Shown here piece after piece: positions 17,637-26,237 of a stretch of DNA of 64,000 nt. The stretch spans positions 434,001-498,000 of the forward strand of contig NZ_CP035490.1 of assembly GCF_004135205.1 (NCBI RefSeq), written 5' to 3'. A model generated the notes under the pieces. It searched no databases and had not been told where the DNA came from. It was given only the letters and a program-made list of their open reading frames with translations. Within the stretch, counting starts at the first letter, position 1. Each line of letters starts with the position of its first letter. Both the position numbers and the translations under genes were made by a program. This DNA is from Hahella sp. KA22 (GTDB lineage: Bacteria > Pseudomonadota > Gammaproteobacteria > Pseudomonadales > Oleiphilaceae).

Positions 17637-18422
17637 ATGCGCGTCATCATCGCAGATTCCCCGGAAGCAGTGGCCCGGATGGGCGCCGAACAGTGCATTC
17701 GTTTATTACAGGACAAACCGGCTGCGGTCCTGGGTCTCGCCACTGGCAGCACGCCCATTGCATTGTATGCACACTTGATTCAGCGGCGCCAGCAGGGAGA
17801 GGTGAGCTTCCGTCAGGTACGCACCTTTAATCTGGACGAGTACATTGGTATTGCTCCGCAACATCCGCAGAGCTACCGTAGCTTCATGCAGAAGCAGTTA
17901 TTCGACCACATTGATATTCTTCCCGAGAACACTCATATCCCTAGCGGCATGGGCGATCCCGTTGCGGAGTCCCGCGCCTATGAAGATAAAATCCATAGCG
18001 CCGGCGGCATTGATCTGCAGATACTGGGGCTTGGCCGCAATGGTCATATCGGTTTTAATGAGCCCACTTCCAGCCTGAGCTCTCGCACCCGCGCGAAAAC
18101 CCTGACCCAGGAAACCATTCGCGATAACAGCCGCTTTTTTTCCGCTGACGAAGAGCAGCCGCATCTGGCCATCACCATGGGCATTGGTACGATCCTCGAT
18201 GCGCGCAAAGTCATGCTGCTGGCGGCGGGCGCCGCTAAAGCGGATGCGGTCAAAGCCATGGTGGAAGGGCCAATCAGCGCCATGCACCCAGCTTCCGCCT
18301 TGCAAATGCATCCGTCCGCGCTGGTGATCGTGGATACGGACGCCGCCTCCAAACTGGAGCTGATCGACTATTATCGTTGGGTGCAGAGCGAAACTTTACG
18401 CGTACAGGGGGCCTATTTGTGA
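17637..18422 (+). CDS. nagB: Glucosamine-6-phosphate deaminase
   Basis: About 261 residues from ATG 17637 (MRVIIADSPEAV) behind CAGGAG; the frame is open earlier but has no ribosome-binding site there. Family marks are LGLATGSTPIALYAHL (phosphate loop), FNLDEYIG with the catalytic Asp, a GRNGHIGFNEP loop with the catalytic His, and SRTRAKTLTQETI. It converts glucosamine-6-phosphate to fructose-6-phosphate and ammonia. The length matches NagB enzymes. Its stop overlaps the GTG of the kinase gene (GTGA), and nagA follows, forming a nagB-kinase-nagA operon. Confidence 0.94.
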   Translation: MRVIIADSPEAVARMGAEQCIRLLQDKPAAVLGLATGSTPIALYAHLIQRRQQGEVSFRQVRTFNLDEYIGIAPQHPQSYRSFMQKQLFDHIDILPENTHIPSGMGDPVAESRAYEDKIHSAGGIDLQILGLGRNGHIGFNEPTSSLSSRTRAKTLTQETIRDNSRFFSADEEQPHLAITMGIGTILDARKVMLLAAGAAKADAVKAMVEGPISAMHPASALQMHPSALVIVDTDAASKLELIDYYRWVQSETLRVQGAYL

Positions 18423-19303
18423 CGCAGCAACCTATGTATCTCGGCGTCGACGGCGGCGGCACCTCCTGTCGCGCCCGACTCTGCGCCGCCGATGGCCGCC
18501 TCCTCGGCGAAGGCTTCGCAGGCGGCGCCAATCCGCGCCTGGGCCTTGACTTCGCCTACGCCAATATTATGCTGGCCACCCGCCAGGCGCTGACGGCGGC
18601 GAATCTGGATGACGAGGCGCTGCCTTATATTCACGCGGGCTTTGGTCTGGCGGGGGTCGCGCAGAAGAAAGAACGGGAACTGGTATTGAACCATCCTCAC
18701 CCGTTCGCGGATCTGGCCCTGCTTACCGACGCTCATACCGCCTGTCTGGGAGCCTTCAACGGCGCTAACGGCGGCATATTAATCATGGGCACCGGCTCCT
18801 GCGCCGTAGCCACCATAGATCATGAATTTCATATACTGGGCGGCTGGGGTTTCCCGGTATCGGATTGCGGCAGCGGCGCCTGGCTCGGCCTGAACACGCT
18901 GCGTCACTCCCTGCTGGCGTTCGAAAGACTGCAGCCGGCCTCGGCGCTGACCGACGCCGTCATGCAGCGCTTCGACAACAACCAGGAAAACGTCGTGGCC
19001 TGGATGGATCAGGCCAAACCCAGAGATTACGCCGCTTTCGTTCCACTGGTGTTCGAGCACGCCCGCCTGGATGACCCCGTCGCTACGCAGTTATTGGCGA
19101 AAACCGCCGATGAAGCGGCGTTGATGATTCGCGGCCTGATTAATCTGGGCGCGCCCGCCGTCTGCATCATGGGGGGCCTGAGCGAAGCCATTGTCCCCTG
19201 GTTGCCGCGGGATATTACGCCTTACCTGACCTCTCCTTTGGGGGACGCGCTGGACGGCGCCATCTTACTGATCAAACAGAAGTCCGAGATAAGCGAATGC
19301 TAA
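18419..19303 (+). CDS. BadF/BcrA-family amino-sugar kinase (GlcN/GlcNAc kinase)
   Basis: About 294 residues from GTG 18419, which overlaps the nagB stop. ASKHA-fold marks are the phosphate-1 loop YLGVDGGGTSCRA, a second phosphate loop LIMGTGSCAV, and an adenosine-binding CIMGGLSEAI near the C-terminus. The BadF/BadG family includes eukaryotic GlcNAc kinase and the Vibrio glucosamine kinase. Between nagB and nagA it most likely phosphorylates GlcNAc or glucosamine taken up unphosphorylated by the ABC importer. Which of the two is preferred cannot be read from the sequence. Confidence 0.86.
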   Translation: MTQQPMYLGVDGGGTSCRARLCAADGRLLGEGFAGGANPRLGLDFAYANIMLATRQALTAANLDDEALPYIHAGFGLAGVAQKKERELVLNHPHPFADLALLTDAHTACLGAFNGANGGILIMGTGSCAVATIDHEFHILGGWGFPVSDCGSGAWLGLNTLRHSLLAFERLQPASALTDAVMQRFDNNQENVVAWMDQAKPRDYAAFVPLVFEHARLDDPVATQLLAKTADEAALMIRGLINLGAPAVCIMGGLSEAIVPWLPRDITPYLTSPLGDALDGAILLIKQKSEISEC

Positions 19304-20436
19304 CAGCCTTAACTGATGGCCGGATTTTTACCGGCGAGACCCTACTCTCGCAACAAGCGTTAATCATCGAAGGCGGACGCATTCACAGCATCACGCCCGA
19401 ACATCAAATTCCCGCAGATGCGGTCCGTCTCTCTCTGAATGGAATGTTGTTGGCCCCAGGATATATCGATGTTCAGGTCAACGGCGGCGGCGGCGCGTTG
19501 TTCAATGACAACCCCAGCCCGGCTGTGCTGCGGGAAATGGGCGCCGCTCATCGGCGCTACGGCACTACCGCTTTCATGCCGACGCTGATCACTGACACCC
19601 GCGACAAAATGGATGCCGCGGTGCGTGCGGTGGATGCCGCATTGCGCGAGGGCGCGCCGGGTATACTCGGCATTCATTTGGAAGGCCCTTACCTGAACGT
19701 AGCCCGCAAAGGCGTTCATCGAGAAGCCGTCATTCGCGAGCCAGAAGCCGACGCCCTGCAATTGCTCAGCAGCCTGGGCGATATCGGCGTCACCATCGTC
19801 ACCCTGGCGCCGGAGAAAGTGCCAGAGGGTTTTGTCCGCAAGCTAAGGGAACGCGGCGTCCATGTTTGCCTGGGGCATACGGCCGCCAGCTACGAGCAAG
19901 TGCATCAGGCGCTGGCGGAAGGGGCGACAGGTTTTACTCACCTGTTCAACGCCATGACGCCGCTGCGCAATCGCGATCCTGGCGTCGTCGGCGCTGCGCT
20001 GGATGACGCTGACAGCTGGTGTGGCCTGATCGCGGACAATCATCATGTGCATCCAGCCACCATGCGTATCGCCCTGCGCGCCAAGGCTCAGGGAAAAATC
20101 ATGCTAGTCACCGACGCCATGCATTCTGTCGGTATGCCGGGTGAAGAATTCGAGTTGCTGGGCGAAAAACTGGTGCGCTGTAACGGTCGACTGGCGACAG
20201 AGCAAGGCGTACTGGCGGGATCAGACCTGGATATGGCCACCGCTGTGCGTAATACGGTCAGCGCCATTGGCCTCGACGTAGAGGAAGCGCTACGTATGGC
20301 TTCGCTGTATCCCGCGCAATTCCTGGGGATTGATGACGAGTACGGCCGTATTGCGCCGGGATATCGCGCTGATTTGGTATTGTTGAATGACCAATTAGAG
20401 GTCGAGGGAACCTGGATAGGCGGGGTGAAAGACTAA
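19297..20436 (+). CDS. nagA: N-acetylglucosamine-6-phosphate deacetylase
   Basis: A 379-residue amidohydrolase, normal for NagA. Motifs are APGYIDVQVNGGGG (about 52-65), the metal glutamate in GIHLEGPYLN, metal histidines in CLGHTAAS and GFTHLFNAMTP, substrate loop LIADNHHVHP, and the catalytic Asp in MLVTDAM. It removes acetate from GlcNAc-6-phosphate to give the NagB substrate. The start overlaps the kinase stop by 7 bases. No terminator is visible in the 60 bases before glsA. Confidence 0.94.
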   Translation: MLTALTDGRIFTGETLLSQQALIIEGGRIHSITPEHQIPADAVRLSLNGMLLAPGYIDVQVNGGGGALFNDNPSPAVLREMGAAHRRYGTTAFMPTLITDTRDKMDAAVRAVDAALREGAPGILGIHLEGPYLNVARKGVHREAVIREPEADALQLLSSLGDIGVTIVTLAPEKVPEGFVRKLRERGVHVCLGHTAASYEQVHQALAEGATGFTHLFNAMTPLRNRDPGVVGAALDDADSWCGLIADNHHVHPATMRIALRAKAQGKIMLVTDAMHSVGMPGEEFELLGEKLVRCNGRLATEQGVLAGSDLDMATAVRNTVSAIGLDVEEALRMASLYPAQFLGIDDEYGRIAPGYRADLVLLNDQLEVEGTWIGGVKD

Positions 20437-20497
20437 ATACCTGGAGCGCCCCGCTGACGCCCCTTACCACCCATGTAGACTCTCAGGATGAGTGACG

Positions 20498-21424
20498 TCA
20501 GAAGATAGAACTGCTGGTGTAATGAGTGAGTAACTCCAGCGCCTTCTGGCCCAGCACCGAGTTACCATAACTATCCAGTTCCGGCGACCACACCGCCACG
20601 GAGAAATAGCCAGGCAGCACCGCCACAATACCTCCGCCCACACCGCTCTTAGCCGGCAATCCCACCTGATAAGCAAAGTTACCAGCGGCGTCGTAAAGCC
20701 CACAGGTCAGCATCAGTGCGTTGACTCGCTTGTCCATGCGTTCGCCATGAAACTGAGTGCGGAAACTGGATTTGCCTTTATTGGCCAGACTCTCGGTGGC
20801 CCGCGCCAGATCAAGACAGCTCATGGTCATGGAGCACTGCTTGTAATAGCTGTCGAGCACCACATCCACTTCACCTTCCAAGTTGCCCAGCGCCTTGAGC
20901 AAGTTGGCGATGGCGGCGTTGCGATAACCCGTGCGCGCTTCCGCCGCATAGACTTCCGGGTCGTACCGGTTGAACATATTACCGGAAAGCGACGCCATGA
21001 ATTGCTCCAGCCGTTTCACCGGCGACGCGCTGTGATTAACGATGGTGTCGGTCACCACAATGGCGCCGGCGTTGATAAAAGGATTGCGCGGAATGCCGTT
21101 TTCATTCTCCAGCTGCAACAACGAGTTGAAGCGCATACCGGAAGGTTCGCGTCCCACCCGCTTCCACAAGTCATCGCCCACAATATCCAGGGCCAGCATG
21201 AGGGCGAACAGTTTGGAGATACTCTGAATGGAAAAAGGCGTGGAGGCCTGGCCAACCGTGAACTCATCGCCATCGACAAAGCGAATCGCCATACCGAACT
21301 GGCGCGGATTCACCCTCGACAGCGGAGGAATATAATCCGCCGTCTTACCTACGCCATACAAAGGCGTCACCTCAGAATAAATACGCTCAAGCAATGCAGG
21401 GAGTTCGGACTTCTGTAACTTCAT
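20498..21424 (-). CDS. glsA: Glutaminase
   Basis: A 308-residue serine-dependent glutaminase of the beta-lactamase-like fold. Marks are the catalytic S-x-x-K in FSIQSISKLFAL (about residues 64-75), NPFINAGAIV, NYSA-like VNHSAS, and the C-terminal VGGGIVAVLPG with SGVGGGI. It hydrolyses glutamine to glutamate and ammonia. It converges with nagA. Nothing in the flanks links it to the nag genes apart from shared ammonia release. Confidence 0.93.
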   Translation of the reverse strand: MKLQKSELPALLERIYSEVTPLYGVGKTADYIPPLSRVNPRQFGMAIRFVDGDEFTVGQASTPFSIQSISKLFALMLALDIVGDDLWKRVGREPSGMRFNSLLQLENENGIPRNPFINAGAIVVTDTIVNHSASPVKRLEQFMASLSGNMFNRYDPEVYAAEARTGYRNAAIANLLKALGNLEGEVDVVLDSYYKQCSMTMSCLDLARATESLANKGKSSFRTQFHGERMDKRVNALMLTCGLYDAAGNFAYQVGLPAKSGVGGGIVAVLPGYFSVAVWSPELDSYGNSVLGQKALELLTHYTSSSIF

Positions 21425-21577
21425 GGACTCAGCAATGTCAGGTTAATGTGCCGGGCCGAAAAATATAGGCGCCGTCGCCAGCCCAGACAATGCGCGGATG
21501 TACGCAGTGCCGGGCGCTTAACTTATGCTAGGTCCCAGGCTGAGTCATTGCCAGTCCCTGGCGGCAAATCCTATCAG

Positions 21578-22606
21578 TTAAACTTTTTGGTCTTGCTGCT
21601 CCGTCTGTACTGCAACGTCTGCTGTAGACGGCTTGGGCGGTTCTGCAAAGTGAAGTCTGGCGCCATGCAAGGTCTTCTCTTTGCCCGTTGACCCGTATTT
21701 AGAGTCAGACAATATTTCCGTCTGATTGCCCGAATAAGAAGAAAGCCTGGATGTTTCCGCTAGATAGCTTTCTTTGATGTCGCCGATAGCGCCCAGCCAG
21801 CCATATGAGGTATCGGAACCGGCGCGCTGCGTCGCCACTGCGTCCTGGTTATAAAATATATCTGACTCGATTTTGACGCCCTTTGTCTCCAAGTGAGCTT
21901 TCAGAGAGACAGTGAACGCTTCCAGGCGCCCTTTACAACCATCACAGGGCCCCTCGTTGCCATGAAACTCCAAGCGAACGACATCTCCCTTTTCTAAATT
22001 GCCGCTGCCAATAATCTTGCTCTTCACCAGATCTTGCATCTGCGACAGCATCAACGCCTCAGCGTCTTGTTTGGAGACATTAGCTTCAAATGAGGGAGTG
22101 TTGGGGGCGTTATTCCCTTTATGAATATCTCCTCGTCCCGTTCCCCAGGCATCCTCTTTTGTGAGCGCCGTATTACCCTTAACCTGATCTTTGGTGTAAG
22201 TCTTGGCCGGACTATCCGACGAACCGCCAGCATCCCACATTTTAGTTTTGGTCTGCCCCCGTTCAGAAATCTTCTCCATGACTTGCGTATGAGCAACCGA
22301 CTTCTGCAGTTCCGCGCCATTTCTAATGACGCTGACTCTGCCTTGCGACGTTATTCCCACGCCCTGGGAATGAGATTTTTCCAAATGACTCAGTTCCATC
22401 GAGTCTGAACGGCGCAGAGTGGGTAAAAGGTTATTCAGCGAGGTTTGACTCATTGACCCGGCATTATCCGGAGCCGTGTTGGCGCTGGGTTGCGAGGCGC
22501 TCAAGCCGGCATAAGGGTGTGAGGCCTTTGTAGTGGCGTGAGTTACTACTTCCGGAGTCGCCCCGGTTTGGGTCTGAACAGATTGCGTTGAATGACTGAC
22601 TTGCAT
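21578..22606 (-). CDS. Putative type III effector with deaminase-like C-terminal domain
   Basis: A 342-residue protein. Residues 1-100 are Ser/Thr/Gln-rich and low in structure, as in type III secretion signals and chaperone-binding regions. The C-terminal half carries DAEALMLSQ (181-189), then VVRLEFHGNEGPCDGCKGRLEAF with PCDGC at 220-224. This order, an acidic-x-E helix and about 35 residues later a beta strand ending in PCxxC, matches the zinc site of bacterial toxin deaminases, with DAE in place of the more common HAE. It lies 21 bases after a CesT-type chaperone gene and has a TGGAGG ribosome-binding site. Seen: motif and operon. Inferred: secretion and base-deaminase activity. Confidence 0.6.
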   Translation of the reverse strand: MQVSHSTQSVQTQTGATPEVVTHATTKASHPYAGLSASQPSANTAPDNAGSMSQTSLNNLLPTLRRSDSMELSHLEKSHSQGVGITSQGRVSVIRNGAELQKSVAHTQVMEKISERGQTKTKMWDAGGSSDSPAKTYTKDQVKGNTALTKEDAWGTGRGDIHKGNNAPNTPSFEANVSKQDAEALMLSQMQDLVKSKIIGSGNLEKGDVVRLEFHGNEGPCDGCKGRLEAFTVSLKAHLETKGVKIESDIFYNQDAVATQRAGSDTSYGWLGAIGDIKESYLAETSRLSSYSGNQTEILSDSKYGSTGKEKTLHGARLHFAEPPKPSTADVAVQTEQQDQKV

Positions 22607-22627
22607 AGCTTTACGCCTCCAGAACGC

Positions 22628-23095
22628 TTAAAAACGTTGGTAAAACATGGGTGGCTTATGCTCTGGCGCAGCCGTTTCCGCAAAAAAGTTATCCTGAAGC
22701 TCCTTATAGCTGTGGGTCGCATAGGTAATGAAATTATTCAGGATATTGGCGAACAGATCCCTGTCTAGAAATGCGACGGGAAAACTGTACTGCAGATATA
22801 TCCGGTCCTCCCGGGTATCCAGACTAAATACGGCGCCGAGATTGTTATGAAAGTAGAAGTTCCCTTCCAGCAGATGCTGCTGCAATTCCCGACGCTGATC
22901 ATTCAGTTTAGGCATGAACTGCATTGGACTGGCGATAAACACCAGAGCGCTGTGCTCAGGAGCTTCAATTAGAAATTTAACGCCTTCAGAGTTTTCAAAA
23001 GCGCATATTCCATTTTCATTCAGTTTCAGAAACGACAGATTCAACTGGCTGGCGAGATCTGACAGTAATGCGTTGACGGTTTCCCAGGTAGACAT
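22628..23095 (-). CDS. CesT-family type III secretion chaperone
   Basis: A 155-residue acidic protein. Its layout is that of class I chaperones (Tir/CesT, SicP, SycE): an N-terminal amphipathic helix (VNALLSDLASQLNLSF), LNENGICAFENSEGVKFLIE, a beta strand ending at SALVFIASP, QQHLLEGNFYFHNNLGAVFSLDTREDRIYLQYSF, and a final helix LFANILNNFITYATHSYKELQDNF. It should bind the N-terminal part of the effector encoded immediately downstream and keep it secretion-competent. No secretion-apparatus genes are in the window. Confidence 0.8.
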   Translation of the reverse strand: MSTWETVNALLSDLASQLNLSFLKLNENGICAFENSEGVKFLIEAPEHSALVFIASPMQFMPKLNDQRRELQQHLLEGNFYFHNNLGAVFSLDTREDRIYLQYSFPVAFLDRDLFANILNNFITYATHSYKELQDNFFAETAAPEHKPPMFYQRF

Positions 23096-23350
23096 AGTAG
23101 TGATCCTGTAGGTTGTATGAATATGAAGATCAAGAAATTCAGGTGACAGTCTTAGCGGCTGTCATTGCGACTTTCTTGTGTTCTTCTCCCACGGTAGGTC
23201 CATCTACAACGCACATGATTGGAAGCACATGCGGACTAATAACCAGTAAGAAACATCTTGCAGGGCAAAGTTGCGCGCTTGAAAACGCGATGGAAAGATG
23301 ACAGGCAGCTTGAATCGCTATCTCAATTTATCGATTGAAAAATGAAAGAA

Positions 23351-23384
23351 AAAAGGAGTCCGGAATAACTCCGGGCTCCTTTTG
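23351..23384 (-). terminator. Rho-independent terminator downstream of the EF-G gene
   Basis: Stem GGAGCCCGGA / TCCGGACTCC with one G-T pair, loop GTTAT. On the minus strand a TTTTTT tract follows. It lies about 170 bases past the EF-G stop, after the repeat element, and is oriented to end leftward transcription before the chaperone-effector pair. Confidence 0.75.
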
Positions 23385-23428
23385 AGAGTGACACACAGTT
23401 CGCACTGGGTGATTAAGATCAATCGACG

Positions 23429-23578
23429 TTATTAATATGGCAATGATATTGGCATGTTAATAACTAGGCGCATGGATGCGCCTGCGCGGCGGCTAGCCTC
23501 GGGAGACAGGGCCTGACCTGTGCAGGCCCTGTCGTTGCAGTCAAATAGAAGGAAGCTATTTGACTGCCTGATTAATAA
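23429..23578 (+). repeat. 150-bp hairpin-rich element, copy 2
   Basis: Same ends (TTATTAA ... TTAATAA) and four stem-loops as copy 1, from which it differs at one base. Its right end overlaps the EF-G coding sequence: the last six codons and the stop of EF-G (23556-23576) are element DNA. Confidence 0.92.
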
Positions 23579-25601
23579 GTACCGAGTCGGCGACTCCCTG
23601 TGGCGTTTCCGCGTAGTGCGAGAACGTCATGGAGAAGCTGGCTCGTCCTGCTGTCATAGTGCGCAGGTCGCCGATATAGCCGAACATTTCCGCCAGCGGC
23701 GCTGCCGCGTTGATGACGCAGGCGTCGCCTCGGTCCGCCTGGTCGAGGATCGAACCGCGACGTCGCATGAGGTCGCCAATACAGTCGCCGACGTGGTCGC
23801 GAGGCGTCACAATCTCAACCGCCATCACGGGCTCCAACAGTCTGGGCGCCGCCTGCGCCATGGCTTCCTTGAAGGCTTCCCGTCCGGCAACGCTGAACGC
23901 CAGCTGCGACGAATCCTGCGCGTGGTAGGAGCCGTCCAGCAACACCGCCTTGAAGCCGCCACTGGGATAACCGCCCAATACGCCAGAGCGCGCAGCCTGT
24001 CTGACGCCATCTTCCACAGCGGGAATATATTCCCGTGGGATGGCGGCGCCGACGATCTGGCTTTCAAACTCAATGCCGTCGCCGTCGATGGGTTCGAAGC
24101 GCATGCGCACTTCCGCGAACTGACCGGGTCCGCCTTTTTGCTTCTTGTAGACATAGTCTACGTTCGCCGATTGTGTGATCGTCTCCCGATACGCCACTTG
24201 CGGACGTCCAACAGTCACAGCAATGTCAAAGTCCGTTTGTAGCCGATCCACCACAATTTCCAGATGCAGCTCGCCCATGCCTGACACCAGCGTTTCTCCC
24301 GCTGCGCCTGTACTCAAACGCAGGCTGGGATCTTCGCCGACAATGGCGCGCAAAGCTTCACCCAGACGATCCTGGTCCTGTCTGGATTTAGGCTCGATCA
24401 CGATATCCATAACCGGTTCCGGCGCACTGATGCGCTCCAACACCAGAGGCGCTTCCGGGGCGCACAACGTATCACCGGTCTGCGTGTGCTTCATGCCAAC
24501 CAGCGCCACGATATCGCCGGCGCCGATACGATCACGCGCCACTTTACGGTCGGCGTGCATTTCGTATATGCGGCCAATACGTTCATATTGACCGACATTG
24601 GCGTTCAACACCCTTGAGCCTGCTGCAAGCGACCCCCGATAAACCCGTGCATACGTCAAAGCGCCATGTTTATCGTTCACCACTTTAAAGGCCAATGCAG
24701 CAAATGCGCCTTCGATGTCCGCTTCCACAACCTGAGCGCCATCGACGGTTTCCACGCCTTTCACATCCTGCGGCGAAGGCAGATAGTCGACCACCGCGTC
24801 CAGCACCATCTGCACGCCTTTGTTCTTAAATGCAGACGCGCACAACACAGGAACGAATGCGCCACTGACAACGCCCTGACGAATCAGTCGTCGCAGATCA
24901 TCCGTCTGTAAGGCGGCGCCATTGAACCAGCCTTCCAGGAGTTCATCATCCAGCTCAACCAGTGTTTCTTCCAGTTGCGCCCGATATTGCGCAGCCTGTT
25001 CCTGATACTCAGGCGTAATGTCTTCGGACGAATATTTCCAGCCGTCATCCGTGTTCCAGCGATGCAGGGTCATAGTCGTCAAATCGATCAAACCGACATA
25101 GATTTCTTCGATGAACACCGGCAAGTGAACCACCAGCGGTCTGGCGCCAAGCCGTTCGCGAATCATATTCGCCACGCGCAAATAATCAGCGCCGATGCGG
25201 TCCATTTTATTGACCAGACATATGCGCGGCACGCCATACTGATCCGCCAATCGCCAGTTGGTTTCCGATTGCGGCTCAACGCCGGCGACGGAGTCGAAAA
25301 CCACCACCGCGCCGTCCAGTACGCGCAACGAGCGATTCACTTCGATGTTGAAATCGATGTGACCAGGCGTATCAATAATATTGATGCGATGATCCCGCCA
25401 GCCCACTGTAACCGCCGCGCTGGCGATAGTGATGCCTCGTTGGCGTTCCTGAACCATGTGATCGGTGACGGTCCCGCCATGATGCACTTCGCCCATGCTG
25501 TGCAGGGCGCCAGTGAAGTGCAGCAACCTTTCGGTCAGGGTGGTTTTGCCTGCGTCAACGTGAGCGATGATGCCGATATTTCTTAACTTTTGAAGTTTCA
25601 T
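23556..25601 (-). CDS. fusA2: Elongation factor G paralogue
   Basis: A 681-residue translational GTPase, slightly shorter than housekeeping EF-G. Motifs are P-loop AHVDAGKTT (14-22), switch I ERQRGITIASAA, DTPGHIDF and NKMD, followed by EF-G domains II-V with DLTTMTLHRW, GELHLEIVVDRL and PREYIPAVEDGVRQA. No rpsL, rpsG or tuf is nearby, so it is a solitary second EF-G. The protein ends ...ADSVL-INQAVK, and the INQAVK tail and stop codon come from repeat copy 2. An AGAGGT ribosome-binding site precedes the ATG. A role in ribosome recycling or stress is possible but not shown. Confidence 0.88.
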   Translation of the reverse strand: MKLQKLRNIGIIAHVDAGKTTLTERLLHFTGALHSMGEVHHGGTVTDHMVQERQRGITIASAAVTVGWRDHRINIIDTPGHIDFNIEVNRSLRVLDGAVVVFDSVAGVEPQSETNWRLADQYGVPRICLVNKMDRIGADYLRVANMIRERLGARPLVVHLPVFIEEIYVGLIDLTTMTLHRWNTDDGWKYSSEDITPEYQEQAAQYRAQLEETLVELDDELLEGWFNGAALQTDDLRRLIRQGVVSGAFVPVLCASAFKNKGVQMVLDAVVDYLPSPQDVKGVETVDGAQVVEADIEGAFAALAFKVVNDKHGALTYARVYRGSLAAGSRVLNANVGQYERIGRIYEMHADRKVARDRIGAGDIVALVGMKHTQTGDTLCAPEAPLVLERISAPEPVMDIVIEPKSRQDQDRLGEALRAIVGEDPSLRLSTGAAGETLVSGMGELHLEIVVDRLQTDFDIAVTVGRPQVAYRETITQSANVDYVYKKQKGGPGQFAEVRMRFEPIDGDGIEFESQIVGAAIPREYIPAVEDGVRQAARSGVLGGYPSGGFKAVLLDGSYHAQDSSQLAFSVAGREAFKEAMAQAAPRLLEPVMAVEIVTPRDHVGDCIGDLMRRRGSILDQADRGDACVINAAAPLAEMFGYIGDLRTMTAGRASFSMTFSHYAETPQGVADSVLINQAVK

Positions 25602-25916
25602 AACAAACCTCTGAAAACCTGAAATCCTTCTTCCGGACAGGCTTTTCTGAGTACGCCCGGAAGTGTTTACTCCCAGGGCGCAAGAGGCGTCATGGGAGCG
25701 TTAAGTTGTTTCCCGGTCTTTTGGCGTTCCACGCATACCCTGAAGAGAGGCAGGATAAACAAGCGTGGAAAAAGTGGAAGCACCAAGGGATAGGCGCGAG
25801 AACTCCGGCCCTTGGGCTGGGACTATTGCTGCGATGTACTTGTCGTAAGTTCTCATAACGAAACCATTTCTTGGCGATGTTGAGTATGCGTCCGAACTTT
25901 TTCGGAACCGAAAACG
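25602..25916. other. Gap between EF-G and the attenuator-like hairpin
   Basis: A 315-base stretch. It holds a 51-codon minus-strand reading frame (25701-25856, MRTYDKYIAA) just after the attenuator-like terminator. I do not recognise the peptide, and no ribosome-binding site is convincing. A weak hairpin (CGGTTCCGAAAAAGTTCGGAC region near 25900) is the only other structure seen. Confidence 0.3.
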
Positions 25917-25949
25917 AAAAAACCCCGGGAGGCGGAGGCCTACCGGGGT
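25917..25949 (-). terminator. Attenuator-like terminator hairpin
   Basis: On the minus strand CCCCGG / CCGGGG encloses a GC-rich loop and is followed by TTTTTT. An upstream segment (25965-25974, AGGCCTCCGG when read leftward) can pair instead with the terminator's 5' part (25935-25946, CCGGTAGGCCT), giving a competing hairpin. It lies 53 bases after the stop of a Thr/Ile-rich leader peptide. Confidence 0.6.
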
Positions 25950-26001
25950 CTTTTCATACTGCAACCGGAGGCCTATACGCCCCCGCCAGCTTTAGCGAAG
26001 G

Positions 26002-26091
26002 CTATGACTTCAATACCAAAATGCACGCGCTGTCGCGAGCGATAGTGATCGCTCCGACACGGCCGCTGATGTTGGTAGTGGTGAATGTCAT
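26002..26091 (-). CDS. Candidate Thr/Ile-rich leader peptide
   Basis: A 29-codon frame, MTFTTTNISG then RVGAITIARD and a tail with ILVL, starting at ATG 26091 and ending at TAG 26002. It has five threonines and four isoleucines, concentrated in TFTTTNI and AITIA. It precedes a mutually exclusive antiterminator/terminator pair (25917-25974), as in gammaproteobacterial amino-acid operon leaders. An upstream TTGAAT-16-TTAATA pair could be its promoter. No Thr/Ile biosynthetic gene follows. Only the arrangement supports this call; the peptide itself is not one I recognise. Confidence 0.45.
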   Translation of the reverse strand: MTFTTTNISGRVGAITIARDSACILVLKS

Positions 26092-26196
26092 AACCTTGCT
26101 CTTCAGATAAATTCGTTTAGTGGGCGCGGATATTAACAAGCCTTTGTTTAGTATTCAATCAGCTTTTATCGAGAATATTGCAGCGCCCAGAAACGC

Positions 26197-26224
26197 AAAA
26201 AACGGAGCCGGAAGACCGACTCCG
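26197..26224 (-). terminator. Rho-independent terminator after the NAMPT gene
   Basis: Minus-strand stem CGGAGTCGG / CCGGCTCCG with a TCTT loop followed by six T residues. It starts 14 bases past the nicotinamide phosphoribosyltransferase stop. Confidence 0.85.
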
Positions 26225-26237
26225 CCGCAGGACAGGA

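Noticed and set aside
23113-23301. 62-codon plus-strand frame upstream of the chaperone gene
   Set aside because: It would start with TTG without a ribosome-binding site, and its composition matches no known protein; probably chance.
25701-25964. 87-codon minus-strand frame across the attenuator hairpin
   Set aside because: Its first third is the terminator stem itself; at most the last 51 codons could be a peptide, and that is unsupported.
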